A stretch of 64,000 nt of DNA from Vibrio pelagius (GTDB lineage: Bacteria > Pseudomonadota > Gammaproteobacteria > Enterobacterales > Vibrionaceae), in the NCBI RefSeq assembly GCF_024347575.1, contig NZ_AP025503.1, positions 682,001 through 746,000 of the forward strand. Reading direction: 5' to 3'. The position numbers and the translations under genes are program-made. This document shows, one piece after another, positions 39,052 through 46,263 of the stretch (position 1 is the stretch's first letter; every line of letters starts with the position of its first letter). A model generated the notes under the pieces. The model did not search any database and had not been told where the DNA came from. It worked only from the letters and a program-made list of their open reading frames with translations.

Positions 39052-39194
39052 GATTATCTTTAGGAACGGGGTTAGTGCCGTTCTAACGTGAATTCGGGAC
39101 TTAATAAACCTTTATGTTTCTATTGAAATGTACTACAAAGAGTACTTAGTGATTAATAGACAATACTGTAGTCAACGTATTAAATTAGTAAACA

Positions 39195-40247
39195 ATGAAT
39201 AACTACTTCGATTATGCAGCTTCAACCCCAGTATCAAACGCCGTGAAAGTAGCAATGCAGCCATGGCAAGACGAAAACTTTGCAAATCCTTCATCAGCAC
39301 ATATCGATGGTGAGAGTGCGAGTAAAGCGATACAAGAGGCAAGGGAAATCATTGCTGATAAAATTGGAGCCATGCCTAGTGAAATCATCTTCACCAGCGG
39401 CGCTAGTGAGTCAAATAATTTGGCAATCAAAGGAATAGCGTTTCAACATTTGGAGTCGAAAGGCCACATCATTACCTCGTCTATCGAACATAAATGTGTC
39501 CTGAGTACTTGTGCCTTTCTTGAGGCGATAGGTTTTGAAGTTAGCTATATTGAGCCAAATGAGCACGGATTGATTGACATTAGTGCCGTCGAAAAATCAC
39601 TAAAACCTAATACATTGCTGATCTCTATCCATCATGTAAACAATGAACTTGGGACAGTCCAGCCGATTGAAGAAATTGGTGAGCTCGCCTTTGAACATGG
39701 AATCCCATTTCATACCGATGCGGCTCAAAGCTTCTGTAAACTCGATATCGACGTTGATGATATGAATATTGAGATGCTGTCATTATCAGGTCATAAAATA
39801 TATGGCCCTAAAGGGGTTGGTGTTTTATATGTCCGTGATGCCCGCTACTCTGATCTCGTACCATTGATCCATGGTGGTGGACAAGAGCTCGGTATTCGTG
39901 GAGGTACTTCACCGACACCATTAATTGTTGGTTTAGGGGAAGCAGTAGGTTCGTTTCCTATTAGGCCTAGTGTGCAACAGCTTGAATTCGAAAATTTAAT
40001 TCAATCTTATCAGTTCACTCGTAATGGTGGGGATAGAGCCGTCCCTACTACATGGAATGTAACTTTTTCTGATGATAATGAAGTGAAACGTTTTACAAAA
40101 ACGCATAATTGGTCTATTTCACAAGGTTCAGCCTGTAATGCGATATCTAATGTCCCTTCACACGTTTTATCCGCTATCGGGTTATCTGAAGAAGAGGCAA
40201 GGCGGACTTATCGTATCAGCTTACCTCCTTATTATATTAATAGTTAA
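39195..40247 (+). CDS. sspA: SspA: cysteine desulfurase (NifS/IscS family)
   Basis: SspA releases sulfur from cysteine as a persulfide for the phosphorothioation enzymes. The PLP-dependent fold is clear: FDYAASTPVS at the start, TSGASESNNLAIKG, SIEHKC, HTDAAQSF, and the Schiff-base lysine in SLSGHKIYGPKGVG. The catalytic Cys is in SQGSACNA. At 350 residues it is shorter than IscS (about 400) and typical DndA, with a reduced segment around residues 255-270 and a short C-terminus. It is 252 bp from sspH rather than beside sspBCD. No strong ribosome site precedes the ATG. Its end overlaps the convergent methyltransferase gene by 11 bp. Confidence 0.88.
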   Translation: MNNYFDYAASTPVSNAVKVAMQPWQDENFANPSSAHIDGESASKAIQEAREIIADKIGAMPSEIIFTSGASESNNLAIKGIAFQHLESKGHIITSSIEHKCVLSTCAFLEAIGFEVSYIEPNEHGLIDISAVEKSLKPNTLLISIHHVNNELGTVQPIEEIGELAFEHGIPFHTDAAQSFCKLDIDVDDMNIEMLSLSGHKIYGPKGVGVLYVRDARYSDLVPLIHGGGQELGIRGGTSPTPLIVGLGEAVGSFPIRPSVQQLEFENLIQSYQFTRNGGDRAVPTTWNVTFSDDNEVKRFTKTHNWSISQGSACNAISNVPSHVLSAIGLSEEEARRTYRISLPPYYINS

Positions 40248-42255
40248 CGAAACGAAAGCCTTTTATTTTCTTATTATGCTTAATAAGGCTTTCTTCTAGT
40301 TCTGCTCTATGCAGAATCACGTCTTGATCCCATGCAACGTCTAATAATTTAGCGAGCCGTTTATCGAAGCTATGCTGCTTGGTGAAATCCGTATGCTCAT
40401 TAGTAAGAAGAAGGTGCTTATTCAGTAGTGGTGGCCTGCGCTCTTCGTTTACATAATCGAAGAAATCGATGTCTTGCTCGGCCATCTTGATTTTTATGCG
40501 CTCGACTAAGAAAGGAACTGACTTTTCAAAGTCGTCATAGGCGGTGAGAGTCAGCTTACCTGATGTGATATGAATTTTGATAAGGTCTATCTCTTCATCT
40601 AGCTCACCATACATTTGTAGCCCCGCGCCTACGTAGACTCGCAGCAGTAATGGTAAATCATCAATAAAATCTCGGTGTAGAATCAACGAATGTCCTTCGT
40701 TGAGAAGGCTGGCTGGTAACTGGGTATGGGCTTTTTCACACTGTTGCTGGATTAAGTCGGTGTCGGCAATCGCGAACAGCAGCTCAGCGGCCAGGTTAAT
40801 GGCAGTTTTATAGTCATCAAACAGCGCTTTGATATCGCGCTTTAGTGGCTCTGGCAGCTGCGTGTACGGCTTTCTTTTCTCAAACAGACCCATCGCAAAG
40901 TACAGCAGCAGGTCTTCTTTTCTACTCTTTTCTGCTTGCTCAAACTCTTGAGTATCGAACATCTCTTGCAGCAAGTTGAACACTTTTTTGTGTGAGCCGA
41001 TGAGCTCTCGGATTTTGTCGGAGTGTTCAAATTCGTCGTTGGCAGGAATACGGCCTAGTTCTAAACAGGTGTTCCAAAAACTGTTGAACAAATCTTGATG
41101 CTGAGTGATAAGCAGCTTGGCTTTATCTTTTGCCTCGATAGGTTCTGGTGAAGTCAGTTGTTGCCACTTGTGGTGTCGTTTGTATTTACTCTGTAGGTAT
41201 TGCTGTTCTTCGAGCTTGTCTTTGAATATATAGAAAATACCGGGTGCGACAGTAATGGCGTCTTCCTGAAGGCTTCTTTCTATGTATGCTCTTATTTCAG
41301 ATTGCGCATAGTACTTTTGAAAGGTGTTACGAGAGGTTATTACCCCATCTTTATAGGATTTGAACTGCGCAATGTAGTTCTCGTTTGCCAGCATCACAGA
41401 CACCACCAGGAATTTGTCGGCTAACTCCCAAGCACCTAGTAAAGCCTCCAACCGTTCATCTTGATCTTCAATAACGTTGAGTACAAAGCCTAAGTTAACG
41501 ATGCTGGAATTAACCTTGTCGTTATCCGGTTGAAAGGTCGGGTCCCAACCAAGCACATCTAAACCATGCGCTTCAAGCTCTCTTAAGTCGTCGCCTCGGC
41601 CGCAACCGTAGTCGAAAATAGAGTAGGAGCCTTCCAAGTAACCATGCTTTACCAATGTTTTCATCGGTGCAGATAACTCATGTCGCACTAATGCAGTTTT
41701 GTGTCTGTCTATGCCTGCATCTTCTACTTGCGAGATTGCAGAGCTACGAAACAGGCGGCCATCGACAAGCTCGTAGCCATGGCGTGCAATCAAGTTCTCC
41801 CATGAGCGCTTAAATCCGATCAAGCGACTGTTCTCGTACAGCCCTGCATTTTCACCTTCTTGTGTTAAAGAGGTGAAGTGCTCGAAGTATTCACTGTCGG
41901 GCAGAATCATGGTCTCTTTGCGGTGCAAAATCGGAGGGTTATCGGAGCCTTCGTAGCTCATGATTTTATGACTGAGTTTAGAGAGGTCGACATTCAAACT
42001 CTGTTTTAAAGCAGGGTAGGAATCGGAGTAAAAGTCAGGGTAGTTAAGCAGGGATAAGCGGAATTCTTTCTTGAACAGTTTTACTAGGTTCCAGTTGTCG
42101 TCTTCTAAGCTAACGGCTTTTGCCACGGCAGGAATGAATTGAGTGAGAATGTTCGGAAGGGCATTAAAGGCGTCTCTGTGAAGGTAAACGGCATCCGGCA
42201 ATTGTTTCCCCACTTTGATTTGTGCCACCAACTCGGCAAACAGTTCTTCGTTCAT
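40237..42255 (-). CDS. Phosphorothioation-associated putative methyltransferase
   Basis: The 672-residue protein matches the dnd-associated putative methyltransferase family, known almost only from phosphorothioation loci. A SAM-binding motif FDYGCGRGDD is at residues 214-223, followed by LGWDP and VNLGFVLNVIED (253-264) as further Rossmann elements. No DPPY/NPPF-type base-methylation motif is visible, so the target could be DNA, RNA or protein, and catalytic activity is unproven. It follows the M15-like gene by 27 bp with an AAGGA ribosome site and is read towards sspA. Its base composition is less AT-rich than sspFGH. Confidence 0.82.
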   Translation of the reverse strand: MNEELFAELVAQIKVGKQLPDAVYLHRDAFNALPNILTQFIPAVAKAVSLEDDNWNLVKLFKKEFRLSLLNYPDFYSDSYPALKQSLNVDLSKLSHKIMSYEGSDNPPILHRKETMILPDSEYFEHFTSLTQEGENAGLYENSRLIGFKRSWENLIARHGYELVDGRLFRSSAISQVEDAGIDRHKTALVRHELSAPMKTLVKHGYLEGSYSIFDYGCGRGDDLRELEAHGLDVLGWDPTFQPDNDKVNSSIVNLGFVLNVIEDQDERLEALLGAWELADKFLVVSVMLANENYIAQFKSYKDGVITSRNTFQKYYAQSEIRAYIERSLQEDAITVAPGIFYIFKDKLEEQQYLQSKYKRHHKWQQLTSPEPIEAKDKAKLLITQHQDLFNSFWNTCLELGRIPANDEFEHSDKIRELIGSHKKVFNLLQEMFDTQEFEQAEKSRKEDLLLYFAMGLFEKRKPYTQLPEPLKRDIKALFDDYKTAINLAAELLFAIADTDLIQQQCEKAHTQLPASLLNEGHSLILHRDFIDDLPLLLRVYVGAGLQMYGELDEEIDLIKIHITSGKLTLTAYDDFEKSVPFLVERIKIKMAEQDIDFFDYVNEERRPPLLNKHLLLTNEHTDFTKQHSFDKRLAKLLDVAWDQDVILHRAELEESLIKHNKKIKGFRFVNY

Positions 42256-42282
42256 TCCTTGTCCTCTTAGATGTTTTTTCGA

Positions 42283-42810
42283 TTATAAGCCATCGAATAA
42301 GGTATGTGTGGCGCTGCCTTTTGCACTTTTCGTATTTACGCGAAGCCCATCACTTCGTGCTTGCCGAATCAGTGCATACCGGCTGTTTTCAGGGCCAATG
42401 CTGATGTGAATCGGTTTGCTACTTCCATAAAAGTACAGGCGGTCGAACGCTAGATGAGTGCAAATGTATTTCGCGACTTCATCCATTCTATTTTCATAAC
42501 CTTTAACATAGAAATCGCAGGCTGCGCCATCGCGTTTGCAGATACGCTTGCCTTTGCTGTTGAGTTCCATGGAAGCGTGTTGGTCAATGTCTGGAGCCAT
42601 GTCACCTGGGCTGTTCTTCAATATCCAACGAAGCAAAGAGTGACTGGTGTAGCCGTAGGTAATATGTACTTCGCCGAGCTGGGTCTGAAGTGGCCTAATT
42701 ATCTCGCTTTGTAGGTGTTGTAGCTGGCGTTCAGATTGCGGGCTTATTGGGTTCTCGCCAAGGTAATCGACATGTTTGGTTTGGTACCAATTGATCAGTT
42801 CATACGACAT
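42283..42810 (-). CDS. M15-peptidase-like (D-Ala-D-Ala peptidase fold) predicted zinc protein
   Basis: The 175-residue protein has the pattern of Peptidase_M15-like domains: an ITYGYTSHSL segment, then H78 in DQHASM, D99 in AACDFY, and H135 in PIHISIG. H78, D99 and H135 are the expected zinc ligands. There is no signal peptide, so a cell-wall role for the host is unlikely. It forms a two-gene operon with the methyltransferase. Similar small proteins accompany that methyltransferase in other phosphorothioation loci, as far as I recall, but their function is not established. The fold assignment is by motif only. Confidence 0.6.
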   Translation of the reverse strand: MSYELINWYQTKHVDYLGENPISPQSERQLQHLQSEIIRPLQTQLGEVHITYGYTSHSLLRWILKNSPGDMAPDIDQHASMELNSKGKRICKRDGAACDFYVKGYENRMDEVAKYICTHLAFDRLYFYGSSKPIHISIGPENSRYALIRQARSDGLRVNTKSAKGSATHTLFDGL

Positions 42811-42891
42811 AACATGCCTTTATATGCTGTGTAATCACCTATATTTAACGAACTGGTGTCGTAAAAGCAACCAATAAGAGGGAAGCCGATA

Positions 42892-43800
42892 ATGCTGTTT
42901 TTCTTATCCTTAGTTAGCATCTTTTTGCTTGGTTATCTCGCTCAGAGCACTGGGCTGTGCATGGTGAGAGGAGTAAAAAAAGCGCAAAAAGGAGCGCCAA
43001 TGTTTTTAGTAGCCATCTTGATGAGTGGCACACTCGCTTGGGTATCCATGTCTGTGGGTTTAACTTCTGAAACTCAAAGTTCGACTATTGGATTCTGGCC
43101 GAGTTTTTTCTCGTTGGGTGGTGGTGTGTTATTTGGTATTGGCGCAGCAGCGAACAGCGGGTGCGGTGTTTCTACTGTGAGCCGATTGGCGCGGGGAGAA
43201 ACAGTTATGTTGGTGACCATTATGGGCTGGTTTATTGCTTGGCTTTTGTTTGTCCCTATTTTGCCTCTGGAGCTAAAGGGAGAGGCTTTTTTGATAGGTG
43301 AACAGACTCGTTATTTCATATTAGGTGGTGCATCTCTAGCCATTGCCGTGGCGTGTTTTTTTATGGGAGCTAAGAATCGCAAGCTATGGTTGTCGATGTT
43401 AGGAGTTGGTTTGATGGCAGGCTTAGTATTTATCTATGAGCCGCACTGGACACCAAGCGGTTTACTTAAATCGGTGAGCGGTGCTTTATGGTCAGGTGAT
43501 TCCAATCTTTGGCCTGAACAAGAGCGATTCATTTTAATCTTATGTTTACTGGTCGGTATGGTTACAGCGGCAGTATGGACACGTTCATTTGAGTTTCGAT
43601 TGCTCTCTATTCGCCAAGCTATACGACACTTGTTGGCGGGTATACTAATGGGTCTAGGGGCTGTTATGGCTGGTGGCGGTAATGATACTCAGCTGTTGGT
43701 GGCAATGCCTATTTTCTCTCCTGCTGGTTTTACAACTGTCGCGTGTATCGTTTTGGGCATTTACTTTGGAATCCGTTGGATTCCCACTCATTATCGTTGA
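42892..43800 (+). CDS. YeeE/YedE family sulfur (thiosulfate-type) transporter
   Basis: The 302-residue membrane protein has eight to nine hydrophobic segments. Conserved cysteines lie in STGLCMVRG (residue about 23) and AANSGCGVST (about 90), the hallmark of the YeeE/YedE sulfur transport family, and a GVMAGGG-like motif is near the C-terminus. These proteins import thiosulfate or related sulfur compounds. It begins 81 bp from the divergent M15-like gene. Base composition is core-like, so I treat it as flanking chromosome, although sulfur supply to phosphorothioation is an appealing idea. Confidence 0.8.
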   Translation: MLFFLSLVSIFLLGYLAQSTGLCMVRGVKKAQKGAPMFLVAILMSGTLAWVSMSVGLTSETQSSTIGFWPSFFSLGGGVLFGIGAAANSGCGVSTVSRLARGETVMLVTIMGWFIAWLLFVPILPLELKGEAFLIGEQTRYFILGGASLAIAVACFFMGAKNRKLWLSMLGVGLMAGLVFIYEPHWTPSGLLKSVSGALWSGDSNLWPEQERFILILCLLVGMVTAAVWTRSFEFRLLSIRQAIRHLLAGILMGLGAVMAGGGNDTQLLVAMPIFSPAGFTTVACIVLGIYFGIRWIPTHYR

Positions 43801-43876
43801 ATGCTTCACTACTTTAAGACCAATAATCGTGCTTCAATGGAGCCTACAAAAGTAAGCGCTTGGAAAGATTAAGTTC

Positions 43877-44578
43877 ATGAAACACATCGGCATAGATGCC
43901 TGCAAAGCGGGTTGGGTGGTTTGGAGTTGGCAGCAGGATGAGGTGCAGCTTGAAGTGGTGGCTGAGCTCTCTCAGATAACAGAACAGTTGCGTGATGCTC
44001 ATAGCCTGATTGATATCCCCATCGGTTTCAGTGATACCAAAACGCCTGATAGATTGTGTGATAAAGCGGCTCGAAAATACTTAACGAGAACTCGCGGAGC
44101 TTCGGTGTTCCCAATGCCTTGTCGTGAAGCGGCTAATGCAGAAAGCTACCTTCAAGCTTGTGAGATTAACTTCGAGTTGTGTGGGCGTAAGCTCTCTAAA
44201 CAGGCTTGGTACATTCTGCCAAAAGTGCGCGAGGTGGATGCGTTACTCAATTTTTACCCTGAACTCTATTTGCGAGAATCTCACCCAGAGGTGGTGTTCG
44301 CTACTTTGAATGGTGCGCCGTTAGAGCATTCGAAAAAGAGCATTGAAGGCCAGCATCAAAGGCTCGATTTGTTAGCGCGATATCTACCTCAACATATCGA
44401 TAAGCTCAATCACCAAGTAGCAACCACCAAAAAATCGAAAGTCGCGCCTGATGATCTCATCGACGCGTTCGCTCTAATGCTTTGTGCTTTGCATTCTGAT
44501 CAACTGAGCTCATTTCCTGAAAGTGAAGACAATGATCCGCAAGGTCGAACCCGCGAGATTGTCTATTGGCAGCCATAG
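43877..44578 (+). CDS. DUF429 domain protein
   Basis: The 233-residue protein starts KHIGIDACKAGWVVW and continues with LIDIPIGFSD, RLCDKAARKYL and ASVFPMPCREA, the conserved blocks of DUF429, a family of RNase H-like fold proteins without a firm function. The C-terminus has DDLIDAFALMLCA, another conserved acidic block. It lies 76 bp after the YeeE-like gene and ends before a bidirectional terminator. Confidence 0.78.
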   Translation: MKHIGIDACKAGWVVWSWQQDEVQLEVVAELSQITEQLRDAHSLIDIPIGFSDTKTPDRLCDKAARKYLTRTRGASVFPMPCREAANAESYLQACEINFELCGRKLSKQAWYILPKVREVDALLNFYPELYLRESHPEVVFATLNGAPLEHSKKSIEGQHQRLDLLARYLPQHIDKLNHQVATTKKSKVAPDDLIDAFALMLCALHSDQLSSFPESEDNDPQGRTREIVYWQP

Positions 44579-44606
44579 TTCTTGGAAAACCATAGCTCTA
44601 AAACTT

Positions 44607-44645
44607 AAAAGCCCCTCGTGGTAAAAATCACAAGGGGCTTATTTA
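44607..44645. terminator. Bidirectional terminator
   Basis: AAGCCCCT and AGGGGCTT pair with flanking A/T runs on both sides, between the convergent DUF429 and PCuAC genes. Confidence 0.8.
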
Positions 44646-44656
44646 TGAACTAATAA

Positions 44657-45121
44657 TTAGTGGTGATGTTGCATGTGTGCGTTCTCTTCAACCGCGAGCT
44701 CCACCTCTACTGTACCTGCATTTTCAAATTGCAGCGTCATTGGGAAGCGTTCGCCTTTTTTGTAAGACTTATTTGGGTTGAAGATCATTAGATGATAGCC
44801 GCCCGGCTTGAACATCACCGTCTCCATGCTACCAATACGCACCTTGTCGATTTTGATCATCTTCATCATGCCGTCTGACATTTCATGAGTGTGAATCTCT
44901 ACACGACTTGCGATAGGGGTTGATGCGCTGATCAAAAAGTCATCCTCTGCCGCCAAGTTCTTTAGCTGGAAAAAGCCTCCAATTACAGTCGCATTCGGTG
45001 GCGCTTCACGACTCCAAGGGTGGTCAATCTGAATGCTATCAGCGGTGTACTCATGAGCCGCGACGTTGACACTAACAAGCGTCGCGATAAATAGAATCAA
45101 AGTGTTGAGCTGCTTTTTCAT
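44657..45121 (-). CDS. Periplasmic copper chaperone PCu(A)C
   Basis: The 154-residue protein has a signal peptide ending near VAAHEYTAD. PCu(A)C proteins deliver Cu(I) to cytochrome oxidase using conserved His and Met; here EIHTHEMSDGMMKM and the later GGYHLMIF provide them. The protein ends in a metal-binding HMQHHH tail. It clusters with a DUF2946-like gene, as often seen in copper-supply operons. Confidence 0.87.
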   Translation of the reverse strand: MKKQLNTLILFIATLVSVNVAAHEYTADSIQIDHPWSREAPPNATVIGGFFQLKNLAAEDDFLISASTPIASRVEIHTHEMSDGMMKMIKIDKVRIGSMETVMFKPGGYHLMIFNPNKSYKKGERFPMTLQFENAGTVEVELAVEENAHMQHHH

Positions 45122-45156
45122 AATAGTCTCTCTTTTTTTAATAATAGATTACCAAG

Positions 45157-45312
45157 TCAAGTTACCTTAATACCCAAGTCCAAATTCAATAGTGGCACTC
45201 GCTGAGTTGCCGACGTTGATGGGCCAGAGCTTGAAGCGCCACCACAAACCGACAAAGCTGAGCAGACAAGAGCAGAAACAAGCGCTTTTGTTGCTGGGGT
45301 TGGGTTGAACAT
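45157..45312 (-). CDS. Very small possible exported protein or gene remnant
   Basis: From the ATG at 45312 (AAAGGA ribosome site) the frame gives 51 residues: a hydrophobic segment with ALVCSALSVCGGA and a Ser/Thr-rich tail. The cysteines do not form a good lipobox. It sits between the DUF2946-like and PCuAC genes, where other Vibrio-type clusters often hold a longer copper-related gene, so it may be the rump of such a gene. Coding status is uncertain. Confidence 0.4.
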   Translation of the reverse strand: MFNPTPATKALVSALVCSALSVCGGASSSGPSTSATQRVPLLNLDLGIKVT

Positions 45313-45435
45313 CGACTTTCCTTTCTTGTTTTTGTAGTGCACAACGGAATGAATGTGTGCAAATACGTCCCGCCAGTCGAATAAAAGGCGGTGAACTCGA
45401 TTTGTTAGACGTGGATGTACGGCGAGATCGCCGAG

Positions 45436-45888
45436 TTACGCGACGAAAGCGGTGGGTGGAGATTGCTTAGGCGCTAGCGCGAGGTAAATCTTACGGTAGC
45501 TTTGAACGTGGTGATATGGCGTGAATGAGGCCGCGATTCGGCATAACCAAACCGCCAATGCCGCTAGCACCATTGCGATCACGGTGATAGAAAATTGGCA
45601 CATCTCTAGCAGAGGACATTGAAACTTGAGTGGGTCATGAAATTCAGCGATTGGTAGTGGTGACATCGCGTTATCTTCGATGAGTTCGCTAATATCGACC
45701 CATTTAAACCCTTCAGCTGTACACAGTAGAATCTTCTCTCCCTGTGCTTCTGACAGCCAGTTTTTGTTATTAACTTGTGATGGGTTGAGTGCCATCGTGG
45801 CTAACAAATATATCTGAAATAGCAAAGCAGCAATGACGTAAATCGCCATTACTTTTTGTTTTATTTGCGTATTTCTTGATATATGCAT
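45436..45888 (-). CDS. DUF2946-like small membrane protein
   Basis: The 150-residue protein has an N-terminal hydrophobic helix (residues about 14-33), a soluble part with ILLCTAEGFKWVDI and FQCPLLEMC, and a second hydrophobic segment near 105-125. The pattern of LC(T)..G and CPLC-like cysteines resembles DUF2946 proteins, which sit beside PCuAC genes. The second cysteine motif is modified (CPLLEMC). The function is probably metal-related, by neighbourhood only. Confidence 0.6.
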   Translation of the reverse strand: MHISRNTQIKQKVMAIYVIAALLFQIYLLATMALNPSQVNNKNWLSEAQGEKILLCTAEGFKWVDISELIEDNAMSPLPIAEFHDPLKFQCPLLEMCQFSITVIAMVLAALAVWLCRIAASFTPYHHVQSYRKIYLALAPKQSPPTAFVA

Positions 45889-46263
45889 CGCAACATTCAG
45901 TTAACTAGATTCGGCGCGGATACTACCAAAGAAACTAAGGTATTGTAATGCTAAGTTTATAAAATGGTGACATAAATACTTAAAAGAAATAATCATTTAG
46001 CTTCTATACTGTTAGTTGATTCGTTTAAAAAGGCTGCCTTACCTTCAATGAACTTAATGATGTATCGTTTCGAAGTTTATCTAGATACGTTGCGAAAATA
46101 CGCTGCTAAAAAGTCAATAATTGATGAGTTCAAAACCTGTTAAGTCATCGATTTGTCATTGAAAAAGCCACCACGTAAACATTATGTGAGAACTACTGCT
46201 GACGAGGTAACTCTGAGCAAAAACGTCAGTATTATTAGTGAACTGATGACAACGGAACAACTA
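45889..46263. other. Gap between the DUF2946-like gene and the retropepsin-like gene
   Basis: An in-frame extension of the downstream gene begins at 46153, but it lacks a ribosome site and precedes a good signal peptide, so I treat 45889-46263 as divergent promoter region. It is AT-rich and has no other recognisable structure. Confidence 0.45.

Noticed and set aside
24386..42810. Classical dndBCDE modification cluster
   Set aside because: Only the DndC-like PP-loop gene resembles it; there is no DndB repressor, no SMC-like DndD and no DndE. The Ssp assignment fits better.
46153..46263. 37-residue N-terminal extension of the retropepsin-like protein
   Set aside because: It has no ribosome site and would bury a clear signal peptide.
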